Positions 50,203-58,750 of a DNA stretch of 64,000 bases are shown one piece after another; position 1 is the first letter of the stretch; each line of letters begins with the position of its first letter. The DNA comes from Aggregatibacter segnis (GTDB lineage: Bacteria > Pseudomonadota > Gammaproteobacteria > Enterobacterales > Pasteurellaceae). The position numbers and the translations under genes are program-made. The stretch lies in NCBI RefSeq assembly GCF_003130075.1, contig NZ_NRCW01000008.1:1-64000 (forward strand). Reading direction: 5' to 3'. The notes under the pieces were generated by a model. The model was not told where the DNA came from and made no database searches. It saw nothing but the letters and a program-made list of their open reading frames with translations.

Positions 50203-50730
50203 ATGACTACGATAGTAAGTGTACGTCGCAACGGCAAAGTGGTTGTCGGCGGTGACGGACAGGTTTCCCTTGGCAATACGGTGATGAAAGGTAACGCGCG
50301 CAAAGTGCGTCGTTTGTATAACGGCAAAGTGTTGGCAGGTTTTGCGGGCGGCACGGCAGATGCCTTTACATTATTTGAGCTTTTTGAGCGTAAATTAGAA
50401 ATGCACCAAGGGCATTTATTGAAAAGTGCGGTGGAATTGGCGAAAGATTGGCGCACTGACCGCGCATTGCGTAAATTGGAAGCGATGCTAATTGTGGCAG
50501 ACGAAAAAGAAAGCCTGATTATTACAGGCATCGGTGATGTAGTACAACCGGAAGAAGATCAGATCCTTGCTATCGGCTCTGGCGGCAACTACGCTTTATC
50601 TGCTGCCCGTGCGTTGGTGGAAAACACCGAGTTGTCGGCACGTGAAATTGTGGAAAAATCTCTCAAAATTGCCGGTGAAATTTGCGTGTTCACCAACACC
50701 AATTTTACTATTGAAGAATTGCCGAATTAA
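50203..50730 (+). CDS. hslV: ATP-dependent protease HslV, peptidase subunit
   Basis: HslV forms the proteasome-like double ring of HslUV. After removal of Met, the N-terminal Thr ([19 protein letters not shown]) is the nucleophile. [10 protein letters not shown] and [13 protein letters not shown] are conserved. The 175-residue length is exact. hslU follows after 20 bases. Confidence 0.97.
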   Translation: MTTIVSVRRNGKVVVGGDGQVSLGNTVMKGNARKVRRLYNGKVLAGFAGGTADAFTLFELFERKLEMHQGHLLKSAVELAKDWRTDRALRKLEAMLIVADEKESLIITGIGDVVQPEEDQILAIGSGGNYALSAARALVENTELSAREIVEKSLKIAGEICVFTNTNFTIEELPN

Positions 50731-50750
50731 AAATTTATAAGGAATAAACC

Positions 50751-52082
50751 ATGTCTGAAATGACGCCTCGTGAAATAGTTTCTGAATTAGATCAACATAT
50801 TATCGGTCAAAGCGACGCCAAGCGTGCAGTGGCGATTGCTTTGAGAAACCGCTGGCGCAGAATGCAGTTACAAGAGCCGATGCGCCACGAAGTAACGCCG
50901 AAAAACATTCTTATGATTGGGCCGACTGGTGTGGGAAAAACCGAAATTGCCCGCCGTTTGGCAAAATTAGCCAATGCGCCGTTCATTAAAGTGGAAGCCA
51001 CCAAATTTACCGAAGTCGGTTATGTGGGCAAAGAAGTGGATTCCATTATTCGCGATTTAACCGACAGTGCCATGAAATTGGTACGCCAACAGGAAATCGT
51101 CAAAAATCGTGCTAAAGCAGAAGAAGCGGCAGAAGAGCGAATTTTAGATGCCTTATTGCCTGCGGCGAAGAACCAATGGGGTGAAGTGGAAAACCGCGAT
51201 AGCCAAAGCAACACCCGTCAGATTTTCCGCAAGAAACTACGCGAAGGTCAGTTAGACGATAAAGAAGTGGAAATCGATGTCGCCGGTGTGCCGATGGGCG
51301 TGGAAATCATGGCACCTCCCGGCATGGAAGATATGACCAGTCAACTACAATCCATGTTTGAGAACCTTTCCGGTAGCCAAACTAAAAAACGCAAAATGAA
51401 AATTAAGGATGCCTTAAAAACCTTAATTGATGATGAAGCGGCGAAATTGGTGAACCCGGAAGAGTTGAAACAAAAAGCCATTGATGCGGTGGAGCAAAAC
51501 GGCATCGTGTTTATCGATGAAATCGACAAAATTTGTAAGAAAGGCGAATACAGTGGCGCAGATGTCTCCCGTGAGGGCGTGCAACGCGATTTATTACCGT
51601 TGGTGGAAGGTTCTACCGTGAACACCAAACACGGTATGGTCAAAACCGATCACATTTTGTTTATCGCTTCCGGTGCGTTCCAAGTGGCTCGCCCGTCAGA
51701 TTTAATCCCGGAATTACAAGGTCGTTTGCCGATTCGTGTGGAACTTTCTGCACTCACCGCTGAGGATTTCGAGCGTATTCTGACTGAGCCGAACGCTTCT
51801 TTAACCGAGCAATACAAAGCCCTAATGGCAACGGAAGGGGTAAACATTGAATTCACTCAAGATGCCATTAAGAAAATCGCTGAGGCGGCATTTCGTGTCA
51901 ATGAAAAGACCGAAAATATCGGTGCGCGCCGTTTGCATACCGTGATGGAGCGCTTAATGGATAAAATCTCTTTCAACGCCAGCGATATGGATGGGCAAAC
52001 CGTGAACATTGATGCCGCATATGTCACCGAAGCCTTGGGCGAGGTGATTGAGAACGAAGATTTAAGCCGTTTCATTCTGTAG
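50751..52082 (+). CDS. hslU: ATP-dependent protease HslU, ATPase subunit
   Basis: HslU unfolds substrates and feeds them to HslV. The 443-residue protein has Walker A (GPTGVGKTE), the HslU-specific I domain (about residues 110-230), Walker B (VFIDEIDKI) and the Arg-finger region [12 protein letters not shown]. It is the second gene of hslVU and ends before a terminator. Confidence 0.97.
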   Translation: MSEMTPREIVSELDQHIIGQSDAKRAVAIALRNRWRRMQLQEPMRHEVTPKNILMIGPTGVGKTEIARRLAKLANAPFIKVEATKFTEVGYVGKEVDSIIRDLTDSAMKLVRQQEIVKNRAKAEEAAEERILDALLPAAKNQWGEVENRDSQSNTRQIFRKKLREGQLDDKEVEIDVAGVPMGVEIMAPPGMEDMTSQLQSMFENLSGSQTKKRKMKIKDALKTLIDDEAAKLVNPEELKQKAIDAVEQNGIVFIDEIDKICKKGEYSGADVSREGVQRDLLPLVEGSTVNTKHGMVKTDHILFIASGAFQVARPSDLIPELQGRLPIRVELSALTAEDFERILTEPNASLTEQYKALMATEGVNIEFTQDAIKKIAEAAFRVNEKTENIGARRLHTVMERLMDKISFNASDMDGQTVNIDAAYVTEALGEVIENEDLSRFIL

Positions 52083-52098
52083 TTTTTTCTTTGTTATG

Positions 52099-52130
52099 AA
52101 GGCACGATAAACATCGTGCCTTTTGTTTTC
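52099..52130 (+). terminator. Terminator of hslVU
   Basis: GGCACGAT and ATCGTGCC form a stem with a four-base loop, then TTTTGTTTT. Confidence 0.85.
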
Positions 52131-52219
52131 TTAAGTGCGGTGGGTTTTTAGAAAGTTTTTGTAGTTGCAGGGTAAGTTGTTTACAATGAGCCCATCTTTT
52201 CATCAGCTTGAGTGTCATT

Positions 52220-52963
52220 ATGCAGATAAAAAAATGCCTTGCCGCATTACTATTAGGTTCCGTGTTATTAACCGGATGTTCTTCTTCCATCGATCCGCAA
52301 ACCGGCGAACGTAAAGACGCCTTGGAAGGGTTTAACCGTAAAATGTGGGACTTTAACTATCATGTTGCCGACCCTTATGTGTTAAAACCGTTAGCTAAGG
52401 GATGGAAAAATTATGTGCCAAGCCCGGTGCGTACCGGTGTTATCAATGTGGCGGATAACCTTGATGAACCGGCAAGTTTTGCCAACCGTTTGATTCAAGG
52501 GGATTTTAAGCAGGCACTCATCCATTTTAACCGTTTCTGGATTAACACGATTTTCGGATTGGGCGGTTTAATTGATGTGGCAAGTTATAGCGATCCGTTG
52601 AAAAAACAAGGCGATAACCGTTTTGGTGATACGTTAGGGCGCTATGGTGTTGGAACCGGCCCTTATGTGATGTTGCCGTTATATGGTGCCGCAACACCGC
52701 GTCAAGATATTGGCAATCTGGCAGATACGACTTATCCAATGCTTTCCTTGCTTGGCCCTTGGGGCTTCTTAAAAGCCGGTTTGCAAGGCATTGATACGCG
52801 TGCGAAATTGATGGATAAAGAAGCACTATTGGATCAGGCGCAAGACCCGTATCTTACTTTCCGTGAAGCTTATTTCCAACGTTTGGAACAACGCATCAAC
52901 GGCGATAAAGAGAAAAAAGCGGATCCGGTTTTATCAAACGATATTCTCAACCAAATTGATTAA
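52220..52963 (+). CDS. mlaA: MlaA/VacJ outer-membrane lipoprotein
   Basis: MlaA pulls misplaced phospholipids from the outer leaflet for the Mla transport system. The lipobox LTGC (Cys20) follows a signal peptide. DALEGFNRKMWDFNY, FANRLIQGDFKQA and the NTIFGLGGLIDVAS segment are family hallmarks. The Met at 52220 gives a correct lipoprotein signal; an upstream TTG at 52208 does not. yfbU follows after 13 bases, so they are probably co-transcribed. Confidence 0.93.
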   Translation: MQIKKCLAALLLGSVLLTGCSSSIDPQTGERKDALEGFNRKMWDFNYHVADPYVLKPLAKGWKNYVPSPVRTGVINVADNLDEPASFANRLIQGDFKQALIHFNRFWINTIFGLGGLIDVASYSDPLKKQGDNRFGDTLGRYGVGTGPYVMLPLYGAATPRQDIGNLADTTYPMLSLLGPWGFLKAGLQGIDTRAKLMDKEALLDQAQDPYLTFREAYFQRLEQRINGDKEKKADPVLSNDILNQID

Positions 52964-52976
52964 TAGGAGAGCGGTT

Positions 52977-53471
52977 ATGGAAATGTCATCTACCCAACGT
53001 TTAATTTTAGTTAACCAATATAAATTAATGGCGTTATTAGACCCGACCAATGCGGCAAAATACCAACGTCTAGAAACCATTGTGAAAGGTGGATTTAGCT
53101 TGGAATTGCGTGAGTTGGACAACGAGTTTTCGGTGATTTCGGAAGAAGAATGCCGCACGGTATTGGATACGTTGGAAATGTACAAAGCGTTGCAAATTTC
53201 CTATAACAATTTGAGTGATAAATCCGAATTGAGCGAACACCGATTACAGTTCGTTGGTTACTGTGCCGTGCGTGAGAAAAAATACCTTAACTATCTCCGT
53301 TTCATCACAAGCGTGGAAGGAAAATATCAGGAATTTATGCGTTGCGAACACGGTTGCGATTCCCAAACGCCAATGAGAGACAAATATTCTCGCATGATCG
53401 ATGCGTGGAAAGCGTGCCCTCATGAATATCATTTAAGCATGGCGGAAATTCAGAATATCTTGAATGCTTAA
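52977..53471 (+). CDS. yfbU: YfbU family protein (UPF0304)
   Basis: A 164-residue all-helical cytosolic protein, the same length as YfbU of E. coli. It starts MEMSSTQRLILVNQYKLMAL, continuing LDPTNAAKYQRLETI, which follows the family closely. Its role is unknown. I chose the start at 52977 because the ribosome site AGGAGAG lies just before it. The longer open frame overlaps mlaA out of frame and is rejected. Confidence 0.92.
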   Translation: MEMSSTQRLILVNQYKLMALLDPTNAAKYQRLETIVKGGFSLELRELDNEFSVISEEECRTVLDTLEMYKALQISYNNLSDKSELSEHRLQFVGYCAVREKKYLNYLRFITSVEGKYQEFMRCEHGCDSQTPMRDKYSRMIDAWKACPHEYHLSMAEIQNILNA

Positions 53472-53493
53472 TTTTTAAAAACACCGCAAAAAT

Positions 53494-53531
53494 AAACCGC
53501 ACTTCAGTCACTAAAGTGCGGTTGTTTTTTA
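53494..53531. terminator. Uptake-signal-pair terminator between yfbU and gpmA
   Basis: AACCGCACTT and AAAGTGCGGTT pair around a short loop and are followed by T residues. It lies between convergent genes. Confidence 0.83.
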
Positions 53532-53550
53532 GGGTGAATTTTATTGGGGA

Positions 53551-54234
53551 TTACAAATAAGATTTTTCAACCACTTTTAAGTTGTCATCTAATTTATACA
53601 CCAACGGCTGGCCGGTTGGGATTTCTAAATCCATGATATCCGCATCGGAAATGCCTTCAATGTGTTTTGCAAGTGCACGTAGAGAGTTACCGTGCGCAAC
53701 CACTAAAACGCGTTTACCACTTAATAATGCCGGTGCGATTTGGTCTTCCCAGAACGGAAGTACACGCTCTAAGGTCACTTTTAAGTTTTCGCCATCCGGA
53801 ATGACATCAGCCGGTAAGTGTGCGTAGCGACGGTCATTGTGGGCAGAATTCGGATCTTTCGGATCTAACAATGGTGGTAATGTGTCGTAAGAACGGCGCC
53901 AAATGTGAACTTGCTCATCACCGTATTTTTCGGCGGTGGCTTTTTTGTCTAAGCCTTGTAGTTCACCATAGTGACGTTCATTTAAACGCCAGTTTTTCAC
54001 TTGTGGAATCCATAATTGGTGAGATTCTTCCAACACGATATTACAGGTTTTGATCGCACGAGTAAGGACGGAGGTGAAAGCAATGTCGAATTCAAAACCG
54101 GCATTCAATAATTTTTGACCTGCGGTTTTGGCTTCTTCCACGCCGCGCTCGGTCAAATTGACATCGCGCCAACCGGTAAATAAGTTTTTTGCATTCCATT
54201 CACTGAAGCCGTGACGAATAAAAACTAATTCCAT
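53551..54234 (-). CDS. gpmA: 2,3-bisphosphoglycerate-dependent phosphoglycerate mutase
   Basis: GpmA interconverts 3- and 2-phosphoglycerate in glycolysis. The catalytic motif [10 protein letters not shown] holds His9-type phospho-acceptor. The C-terminal [15 protein letters not shown] is conserved. The 227-residue protein is the cofactor-dependent type. It is divergent from the mutase gene to its right. The ribosome site TAGGAGA is strong. Confidence 0.96.
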   Translation of the reverse strand: MELVFIRHGFSEWNAKNLFTGWRDVNLTERGVEEAKTAGQKLLNAGFEFDIAFTSVLTRAIKTCNIVLEESHQLWIPQVKNWRLNERHYGELQGLDKKATAEKYGDEQVHIWRRSYDTLPPLLDPKDPNSAHNDRRYAHLPADVIPDGENLKVTLERVLPFWEDQIAPALLSGKRVLVVAHGNSLRALAKHIEGISDADIMDLEIPTGQPLVYKLDDNLKVVEKSYL

Positions 54235-54411
54235 AATAAGTCTCCTAGATTAATTAAAAAAACTGCTTCAGTTATAGCAAAAAAACGCTTTTTTATAAAG
54301 GAAAAACTCGTTTATTTTCCACCGCACTTTTGCGTCAAAAGGGCATCTTTCACGAGGTTTTTTTCGCACGTCTTTTTTAATAAAAAAGAGGCAACCGATT
54401 GCTTTCGGTGA

Positions 54412-54433
54412 ATCTGTGAAATAGATCAAAATA
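54412..54433. promoter_or_regulatory. Likely CRP site upstream of the phosphohexomutase gene
   Basis: TGTGA-AATAGA-TCAAA matches the CRP consensus with one mismatch in the right half. It lies 94-115 bases upstream of the mutase ATG. The rest of the 292-base gap between gpmA and this gene holds a single uptake signal and no gene. Confidence 0.5.
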
Positions 54434-54526
54434 CAGGGAATTAATCGGAAATAAACGTTCCCATCACAGATGTTTTTAGATAGGCTAGAGGGAGTTTTTC
54501 AATTATTCATGTTACAAGGAGTCACT

Positions 54527-56185
54527 ATGTCAGCACTTTTCGAGATGGCACAAAATTGGTTAAACCAAGATCCGGACGCTGAAACGCACGCAGAATTAAC
54601 CGCACTTTTAAGCGCGGCAAAAAGTGGCGATGCAAAAGCGGAAGCTGAACTTGCTGCCCGTTTTGACGGACGTTTACAATTCGGTACCGCCGGTTTACGC
54701 GGTCGCCTGCAAGCCGGTTCTATGGGGATGAATCGCGTGTTGGTGGCGCAAGCTGCCGGCGGGTTGGCTGAGTATTTAAAAGGGTATGACAAACAGCCTT
54801 CTATCGTGATTGGTTATGACGGCCGTAAAAACTCCGATGTATTTGCACGCGACACGGCTGAAATCATGGCGGGCGCCGGCATTAAAGCCTATTTATTACC
54901 ACGCAAATTACCAACCCCGGTGTTGGCTTACGCTATTCAATATTTTGATACCACCGCAGGCGTGATGGTGACAGCGAGCCACAACCCACCGGAAGATAAC
55001 GGCTATAAAGTTTATTTAGGCAAAGCCAACGGCGGCGGACAAATCGTTTCTCCTGCAGACAAAGACATTGCGGCGTTAATTGATAACGTCGCTGCTGGCA
55101 GCGTGAAAGATTTACCGCGTAGCCAAGATTACGTCGTGTTAGATGACACTGTGGTAGATGCTTACATTGCGAAAACAGCCGCGCTTGCGAAAGAACCACA
55201 AACTGACATTAACTACGTTTACACCGCCATGCACGGCGTGGGCTATGAAGTGTTGAGCAAAACGTTGACAAAAGCAGGCTTGCCACAACCGCACATCGTT
55301 GCTGAACAAGTCTGGCCGGACGGCACTTTCCCAACCGTGAACTTCCCTAACCCGGAAGAAAAAGGCGCGTTAGATTTAGCGATTCAAGTGGCAAAAGCAC
55401 ACAATGCCGAATTTATCATCGCCAATGACCCGGATGCTGACCGTTTAGCAGTGGCAGTGCCGGATGCTGAAGGCAACTGGAAACCATTACACGGCAATGT
55501 GGTGGGCTGCTTCTTGGGTTGGTATTTGGCGAAACAATATCAAGCACAAGGTAAAAAAGGCGTATTGGCTTGTTCCCTCGTGTCCTCGCCTGCCTTGGCA
55601 GAGATTGCGAAACGTTATGGTTTTGAATCCCAAGAAACCCTTACCGGCTTCAAATATATCGGTAAAGTCCAAGGCTTGTTATTCGGTTTTGAAGAAGCGT
55701 TGGGGTATTTGGTGGATCCGGACAAAGTACGTGATAAAGACGGTATTTCAGCCGCTATTGTGTTCTTGGATTTAGTGCGTAGCTTGAAGAAACAAGGTAA
55801 AACCTTGACAGATTATGCAGAGGAATTCACCAAAGAATTTGGCGCTTATGTGAGCGGACAAATTTCTATTCGTGTGAGCGATTTGTCTGAAATCGGCAAA
55901 TTAATGACCGCACTTCGCAACAACCCGCCAAGCCAAATCGGTGGTTTCAATGTGGCACAATTTATCGATCACACCAAAACCGACCGTCAAAGCGACATTT
56001 TGGTCTTCGTCTTGGAAAACGGCAGCCGCCTTATTGCGCGTCCGTCTGGTACTGAACCGAAAATCAAATTCTATCTTGATGCACGTGGTACAGATCCGAA
56101 AAATGCCGATCATGTGTTGGCGGAATTCGATGCGGCAGTTCGCGCGATTTTACGTCAAGAGGCATATGGTAAGCAGGATTGCTAA
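54527..56185 (+). CDS. Phosphohexomutase (alpha-D-phosphoglucomutase/phosphomannomutase family)
   Basis: The 552-residue protein has the four signatures of this family. They are FGTAGLRGR, the phospho-serine loop TASHNPPEDNG (Ser151), the metal loop NDPDADRLA and the phosphate-binding RPSGTEPKIKFY. It moves phosphate between C1 and C6 of hexoses, probably glucose, feeding glycogen and surface polysaccharide. I chose the Met at 54527 because of the site AAGGAGTCAC. A CRP site lies upstream. The mannose versus glucose choice cannot be read from sequence. Confidence 0.93.
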   Translation: MSALFEMAQNWLNQDPDAETHAELTALLSAAKSGDAKAEAELAARFDGRLQFGTAGLRGRLQAGSMGMNRVLVAQAAGGLAEYLKGYDKQPSIVIGYDGRKNSDVFARDTAEIMAGAGIKAYLLPRKLPTPVLAYAIQYFDTTAGVMVTASHNPPEDNGYKVYLGKANGGGQIVSPADKDIAALIDNVAAGSVKDLPRSQDYVVLDDTVVDAYIAKTAALAKEPQTDINYVYTAMHGVGYEVLSKTLTKAGLPQPHIVAEQVWPDGTFPTVNFPNPEEKGALDLAIQVAKAHNAEFIIANDPDADRLAVAVPDAEGNWKPLHGNVVGCFLGWYLAKQYQAQGKKGVLACSLVSSPALAEIAKRYGFESQETLTGFKYIGKVQGLLFGFEEALGYLVDPDKVRDKDGISAAIVFLDLVRSLKKQGKTLTDYAEEFTKEFGAYVSGQISIRVSDLSEIGKLMTALRNNPPSQIGGFNVAQFIDHTKTDRQSDILVFVLENGSRLIARPSGTEPKIKFYLDARGTDPKNADHVLAEFDAAVRAILRQEAYGKQDC

Positions 56186-56207
56186 CCAGCCCGACTAACG
56201 AGAAATA

Positions 56208-56242
56208 AAAAACGGTATTCTTATTTAAGAATACCGTTTTCT
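56208..56242. terminator. Bidirectional terminator (mutase / yedI)
   Basis: AACGGTATTCTT and AAGAATACCGTT pair with a four-base loop and are flanked by A and T runs. Confidence 0.85.
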
Positions 56243-56261
56243 TTGGGAAAGTGCGGTGGAT

Positions 56262-57116
56262 TTATGCCACTTTTTTCTCAAAGAATTTCATTAATGGCAA
56301 TATCACTAAACAACAAATTGCGCCTACAGCCAAACCGGTAACCAGTGTGGCGATTTGCCCTAAAACGCCTTCAGCAAGCTGAACATTTGCCCAAAAGTGG
56401 TGAATTGTCTCAACGTTATGCACGAAAATCCCGCCACCGACCAAGAACATCGCCAAGGTGCCAATGAAGCTTAATGAGCGCATGAATTTTGGCATTAGAA
56501 ATAAAACGCTTTTACCGACATGGCTTGCGATACCGCCTTTTTGCATTAAAAATAAACCGAAATCATCAGCTTTGACGATAAGCGCCACAATGCCGTAAAC
56601 GAAAACAGTGATGCCAATTCCGATGAGTGAAAGGGCGATGATTTGCACGGAAATTGGTGATTCGGCAAGCTCACCTAAGGCGATAATAATGATTTCGGCA
56701 GAAAGAATGAAATCTGTGCGTACGGCACCACGAATTTTGGCTTTTTCATCGAAAGCATTTTTTTCGTGATAGTGTTCATGAGCAAAAAATTTATGCAGGA
56801 TTTTTTCCACGCCCTCAAAGCACAAATAGGCTCCGCCGAGCATCAATAAAGGCACGATGAGCGCCGGCAAAAAGGCGGCTAACAACAGTGCGATAGGAAT
56901 TAAAATAACCTTATTTACCAAGGAACCTTTTGCCACCGCCCACACAATCGGCAATTCCCGTTCTGCAGTGGCGCCGGTCACTTGATTGGCGTTCAACGCC
57001 AAATCATCCCCCACCACACCGACAGTTTTCTTGGCAGCCACTTTAGTCATCACAGACACATCGTCCAATAACGATGCAATATCATCCAATAAAGTAAACA
57101 ATGAGCTAAACGCCAT
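56262..57116 (-). CDS. yedI: DUF808 inner membrane protein YedI
   Basis: A 284-residue inner-membrane protein with seven or eight segments. It starts MAFSSLFTLLDDIASLLDDV, continues with VMTKVAAKKTVGVVGDDLALNA, and carries HEHYHEKNAFDEKAKIRGAVRTDF in the centre, given here as short excerpts. All match the DUF808 family. Its role is unknown. About 200 bases separate it from the lipoprotein array; that gap holds one uptake signal and no gene. Confidence 0.88.
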   Translation of the reverse strand: MAFSSLFTLLDDIASLLDDVSVMTKVAAKKTVGVVGDDLALNANQVTGATAERELPIVWAVAKGSLVNKVILIPIALLLAAFLPALIVPLLMLGGAYLCFEGVEKILHKFFAHEHYHEKNAFDEKAKIRGAVRTDFILSAEIIIIALGELAESPISVQIIALSLIGIGITVFVYGIVALIVKADDFGLFLMQKGGIASHVGKSVLFLMPKFMRSLSFIGTLAMFLVGGGIFVHNVETIHHFWANVQLAEGVLGQIATLVTGLAVGAICCLVILPLMKFFEKKVA

Positions 57117-57318
57117 TTTCTTTCCTTGTATTAAAACGAAACAAATAAGTGCATATTGTGGGGAGGAGGGCGATGGGAAGTCAACGGGAATTTACGAAAG
57201 TGCGGTTAAAAACGAGGGAGATTTTGACCGCACTTTTGGTGGGGTAGGTATTTACTTCTATATTAGTTTCTATATTTTTTGTTTTCCCTACATACTGTTG
57301 AGTTGTTAATATCCTGAG

Positions 57319-57735
57319 CTAGGTATTAGGTATCAAACATTCTTGGTAAATTTTTCTACACCTAGTCACTGTTAGAAAGTTTTCATTTCCTATATTTATT
57401 ATAAGCATCACAAACATCTTTGAATTTATAACAATATGTATATAACTAGCATTAAAAACAAATCCTTTATCTCTTAAACACATGGCATATCTTCTATTTG
57501 ACTCTTTTCTGTTTTTTACTCCAACAACTTCTTGAAACCCTGAAACATCTTTAATTTCAAGTCCTTGAATAGACTGATTAAAGCAAGCCATATGAGTATC
57601 TTTAGTTAAAGGTTTTTTTGTATCTTTATGAACCCAGATATTCTCATCCCAATAAGATGAGTATGAAGGCATTAAATCCAAAAACAAACAACCTCCTAGA
57701 GATAGAATTACTAATAAATAAATAAAAATTCTCAT
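57319..57735 (-). CDS. Orphan immunity-like lipoprotein, member 3
   Basis: A 138-residue lipoprotein with a signal peptide and lipobox LGGC (Cys16). The mature part has the pair THMACFN and RRYAMCLRDKGFVF. This is the same Cys then C-x2-D/K-KG-aromatic pattern seen in the two neighbouring lipoproteins. The C-terminal half is hydrophobic and contains four further Cys. It starts directly at a TAAATG stop-start junction, with the remnant tail AWGK of another frame. Composition is very AT rich. It is probably an immunity-type lipoprotein without its toxin; the evidence is context and pattern only. Confidence 0.6.
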   Translation of the reverse strand: MRIFIYLLVILSLGGCLFLDLMPSYSSYWDENIWVHKDTKKPLTKDTHMACFNQSIQGLEIKDVSGFQEVVGVKNRKESNRRYAMCLRDKGFVFNASYIHIVINSKMFVMLIINIGNENFLTVTRCRKIYQECLIPNT

Positions 57736-57751
57736 TTATTTCCCCCACGCT
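57736..57751 (-). pseudogene. Tail remnant of a displaced exoprotein (AWGK-stop)
   Basis: The bases before the lipoprotein ATG read GCG TGG GGG AAA TAA, joined directly to the palindrome. The stop abuts the ATG exactly as at the 58476 junction. Only the last codons remain, so coding origin is inferred from the parallel arrangement. Confidence 0.35.
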
Positions 57752-57855
57752 GGCGCGCGTTTCCTAACGCGTGCCCAAAACATCAATTTCATTTAATTCA
57801 GATTTTTACTATTTTTAGTGAGATACAAGCACGCGTCAGGAGACGCGCGCTATCT
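57752..57855. repeat. Palindromic element, copy 4
   Basis: The left arm GGCGCGCGT-TTCCTA-ACGCGTGC and the right arm GCACGCGTC-AGG-AGACGCGCGC-TAT flank an AT-rich middle. The middle (ATTTTTACTATTTT and flanks) is closely related to the element at 58539-58656. The ends resemble copies 1-3. It joins a broken lipoprotein gene on one side to a toxin-tail remnant on the other. Confidence 0.85.
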
Positions 57856-57932
57856 AAGGGGTGGACGCTGGCGCTATCATTGGGGCAAGATTGAATAAAA
57901 ATAGTCATTAAGAATATAACTAAAATTTTCAT
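57798..57932 (-). pseudogene. Beheaded lipoprotein gene running into palindromic element 4
   Basis: A strong ribosome site (GGAGATGG) precedes an ATG at 57932. The product starts with a proper lipoprotein signal ending in lipobox IQSC (Cys16). About nine residues later the frame enters the palindromic element and stops at 57798. This is the 5' end of a fourth lipoprotein gene whose body has been replaced by the repeat. The signal MKILVIFLMTIFIQSC resembles the signal of its neighbours. Confidence 0.6.
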
Positions 57933-57949
57933 TATTTCCATCTCCATAA

Positions 57950-57994
57950 CTAGCGCAAGGTGCGTGAACCAACGATTAACGTACGCTACCTTGA
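57950..57994. repeat. Short imperfect palindrome beside the broken lipoprotein gene
   Basis: GGTGCGTG and CGTACGCTACC are inverted around AACCAACGATTAA. It resembles the other elements in size but not in sequence. It may belong to another repeat family. Confidence 0.45.
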
Positions 57995-58019
57995 TGACGA
58001 ATTAATTTTCTTTCTCTAA

Positions 58020-58085
58020 AAAAAGTGCGGTCATTTTTCAGATTGTTTTTAAAATTTAAAAACTCCCAATTTTTTGACCGCGCTC
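58020..58085 (-). terminator. Terminator after lipoprotein 2
   Basis: AGCGCGGTCAAAAAATTG and CTGAAAAATGACCGCACTT (minus strand) pair imperfectly around an AT loop and are followed by a T run. One arm is an exact uptake signal, the other a degenerate one. Confidence 0.6.
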
Positions 58086-58109
58086 TATTTAAATAATAAA
58101 TTCAATGCT

Positions 58110-58475
58110 TTATAAGTTACATTTTCCTTTATCCCACTTGGAATCTTGATAGCCACATTCAGCGGGAGAAAGATATATATACCCCTTAGTATTCATACAT
58201 TCATCAAGATTTTTATATCTTTTGTCATTTATTTGATAGTTTTGCGGATAGTAGTGTAGATTTATATCACCATACTTTCCTCCACAAGAAACAAAATCTT
58301 TCCATCGTTGTTTTGAGTTTGTATGTCCTAGTAGTTCTTTTTTTTGATACCCTGCAATTAATGGATATTCTTTCCCCTTATCAACACAATTAACCATTTG
58401 TGGAGTATAAAAACATCCGTTTGAATACCAACATCCGTTTAATATAAAACAAAGAAGAAATAAGGTGTATCTCAT
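58110..58475 (-). CDS. Orphan immunity-like lipoprotein, member 2
   Basis: A 121-residue Cys-rich lipoprotein with lipobox LNGC (Cys15). The mature part has eight further Cys, including the pair KDFVSCGG and DECMNTKGYIY. These match the DCG and LCLEKKGWY motifs of the lipoprotein behind the exoprotein. Its ATG is directly behind the TAA of a short coding remnant. A ribosome site (AGGAGG) lies inside that remnant. Composition is AT rich. Role by context: immunity protein of a vanished toxin tip. Confidence 0.62.
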   Translation of the reverse strand: MRYTLFLLCFILNGCWYSNGCFYTPQMVNCVDKGKEYPLIAGYQKKELLGHTNSKQRWKDFVSCGGKYGDINLHYYPQNYQINDKRYKNLDECMNTKGYIYLSPAECGYQDSKWDKGKCNL

Positions 58476-58535
58476 TTATTTACCTCCTATTTTCATTAAA
58501 AGTTCAAACATATCTGATGACATTGCATCCCCTAC
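58476..58535 (-). pseudogene. Toxin-tail remnant preceding lipoprotein 2
   Basis: On the minus strand the frame reads GDAMSSDMFELLMKIGGK and stops at TAA, which touches the ATG of the lipoprotein. The same junction type is seen between the live exoprotein and its lipoprotein. Upstream, the frame runs into palindromic element 5. It looks like the last 18-20 codons of an older exoprotein tip left behind after deletion. Confidence 0.5.
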
Positions 58536-58538
58536 GAT

Positions 58539-58656
58539 TGCGCGTCTTCTGACGCGTGTCCAAAATATTAATTTCGTTTGATTAAGATTTTTACTATTTT
58601 CATGAATAACTTCAGTTTTTTAGATATAAGCTCGCGTCAGGAGACGCGCGTTATCT
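58539..58656. repeat. Palindromic element, copy 5
   Basis: The arms TGCGCGTC-TTCT-GACGCGTG and CTCGCGTC-AGG-AGACGCGCG-TTAT enclose an AT-rich middle that is similar over its length to copy 4. It separates the terminator behind lipoprotein 1 from the toxin-tail remnant of lipoprotein 2. Confidence 0.85.
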
Positions 58657-58676
58657 AGCGGCAGATCTTGTCTTTA

Positions 58677-58736
58677 GAAAAGTGCGGTCAATATTCAGTG
58701 AATTTTAAAATCTCTTGAATATTGACCGCACTTTTA
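58677..58736 (-). terminator. Strong terminator of the exoprotein-lipoprotein operon
   Basis: An uninterrupted 20-base stem, AAAAGTGCGGTCAATATTCA with its exact complement, flanks a short loop. It includes an uptake signal pair. It ends transcription just behind lipoprotein 1, so the next lipoproteins need their own promoters. Confidence 0.85.
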
Positions 58737-58750
58737 AGCACCTTTGTTAA

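Noticed and set aside
52863-52976. Extended yfbU frame overlapping mlaA
   Set aside because: The first 38 residues are out-of-frame mlaA sequence. The start at 52977 with AGGAGAG gives the exact family length.
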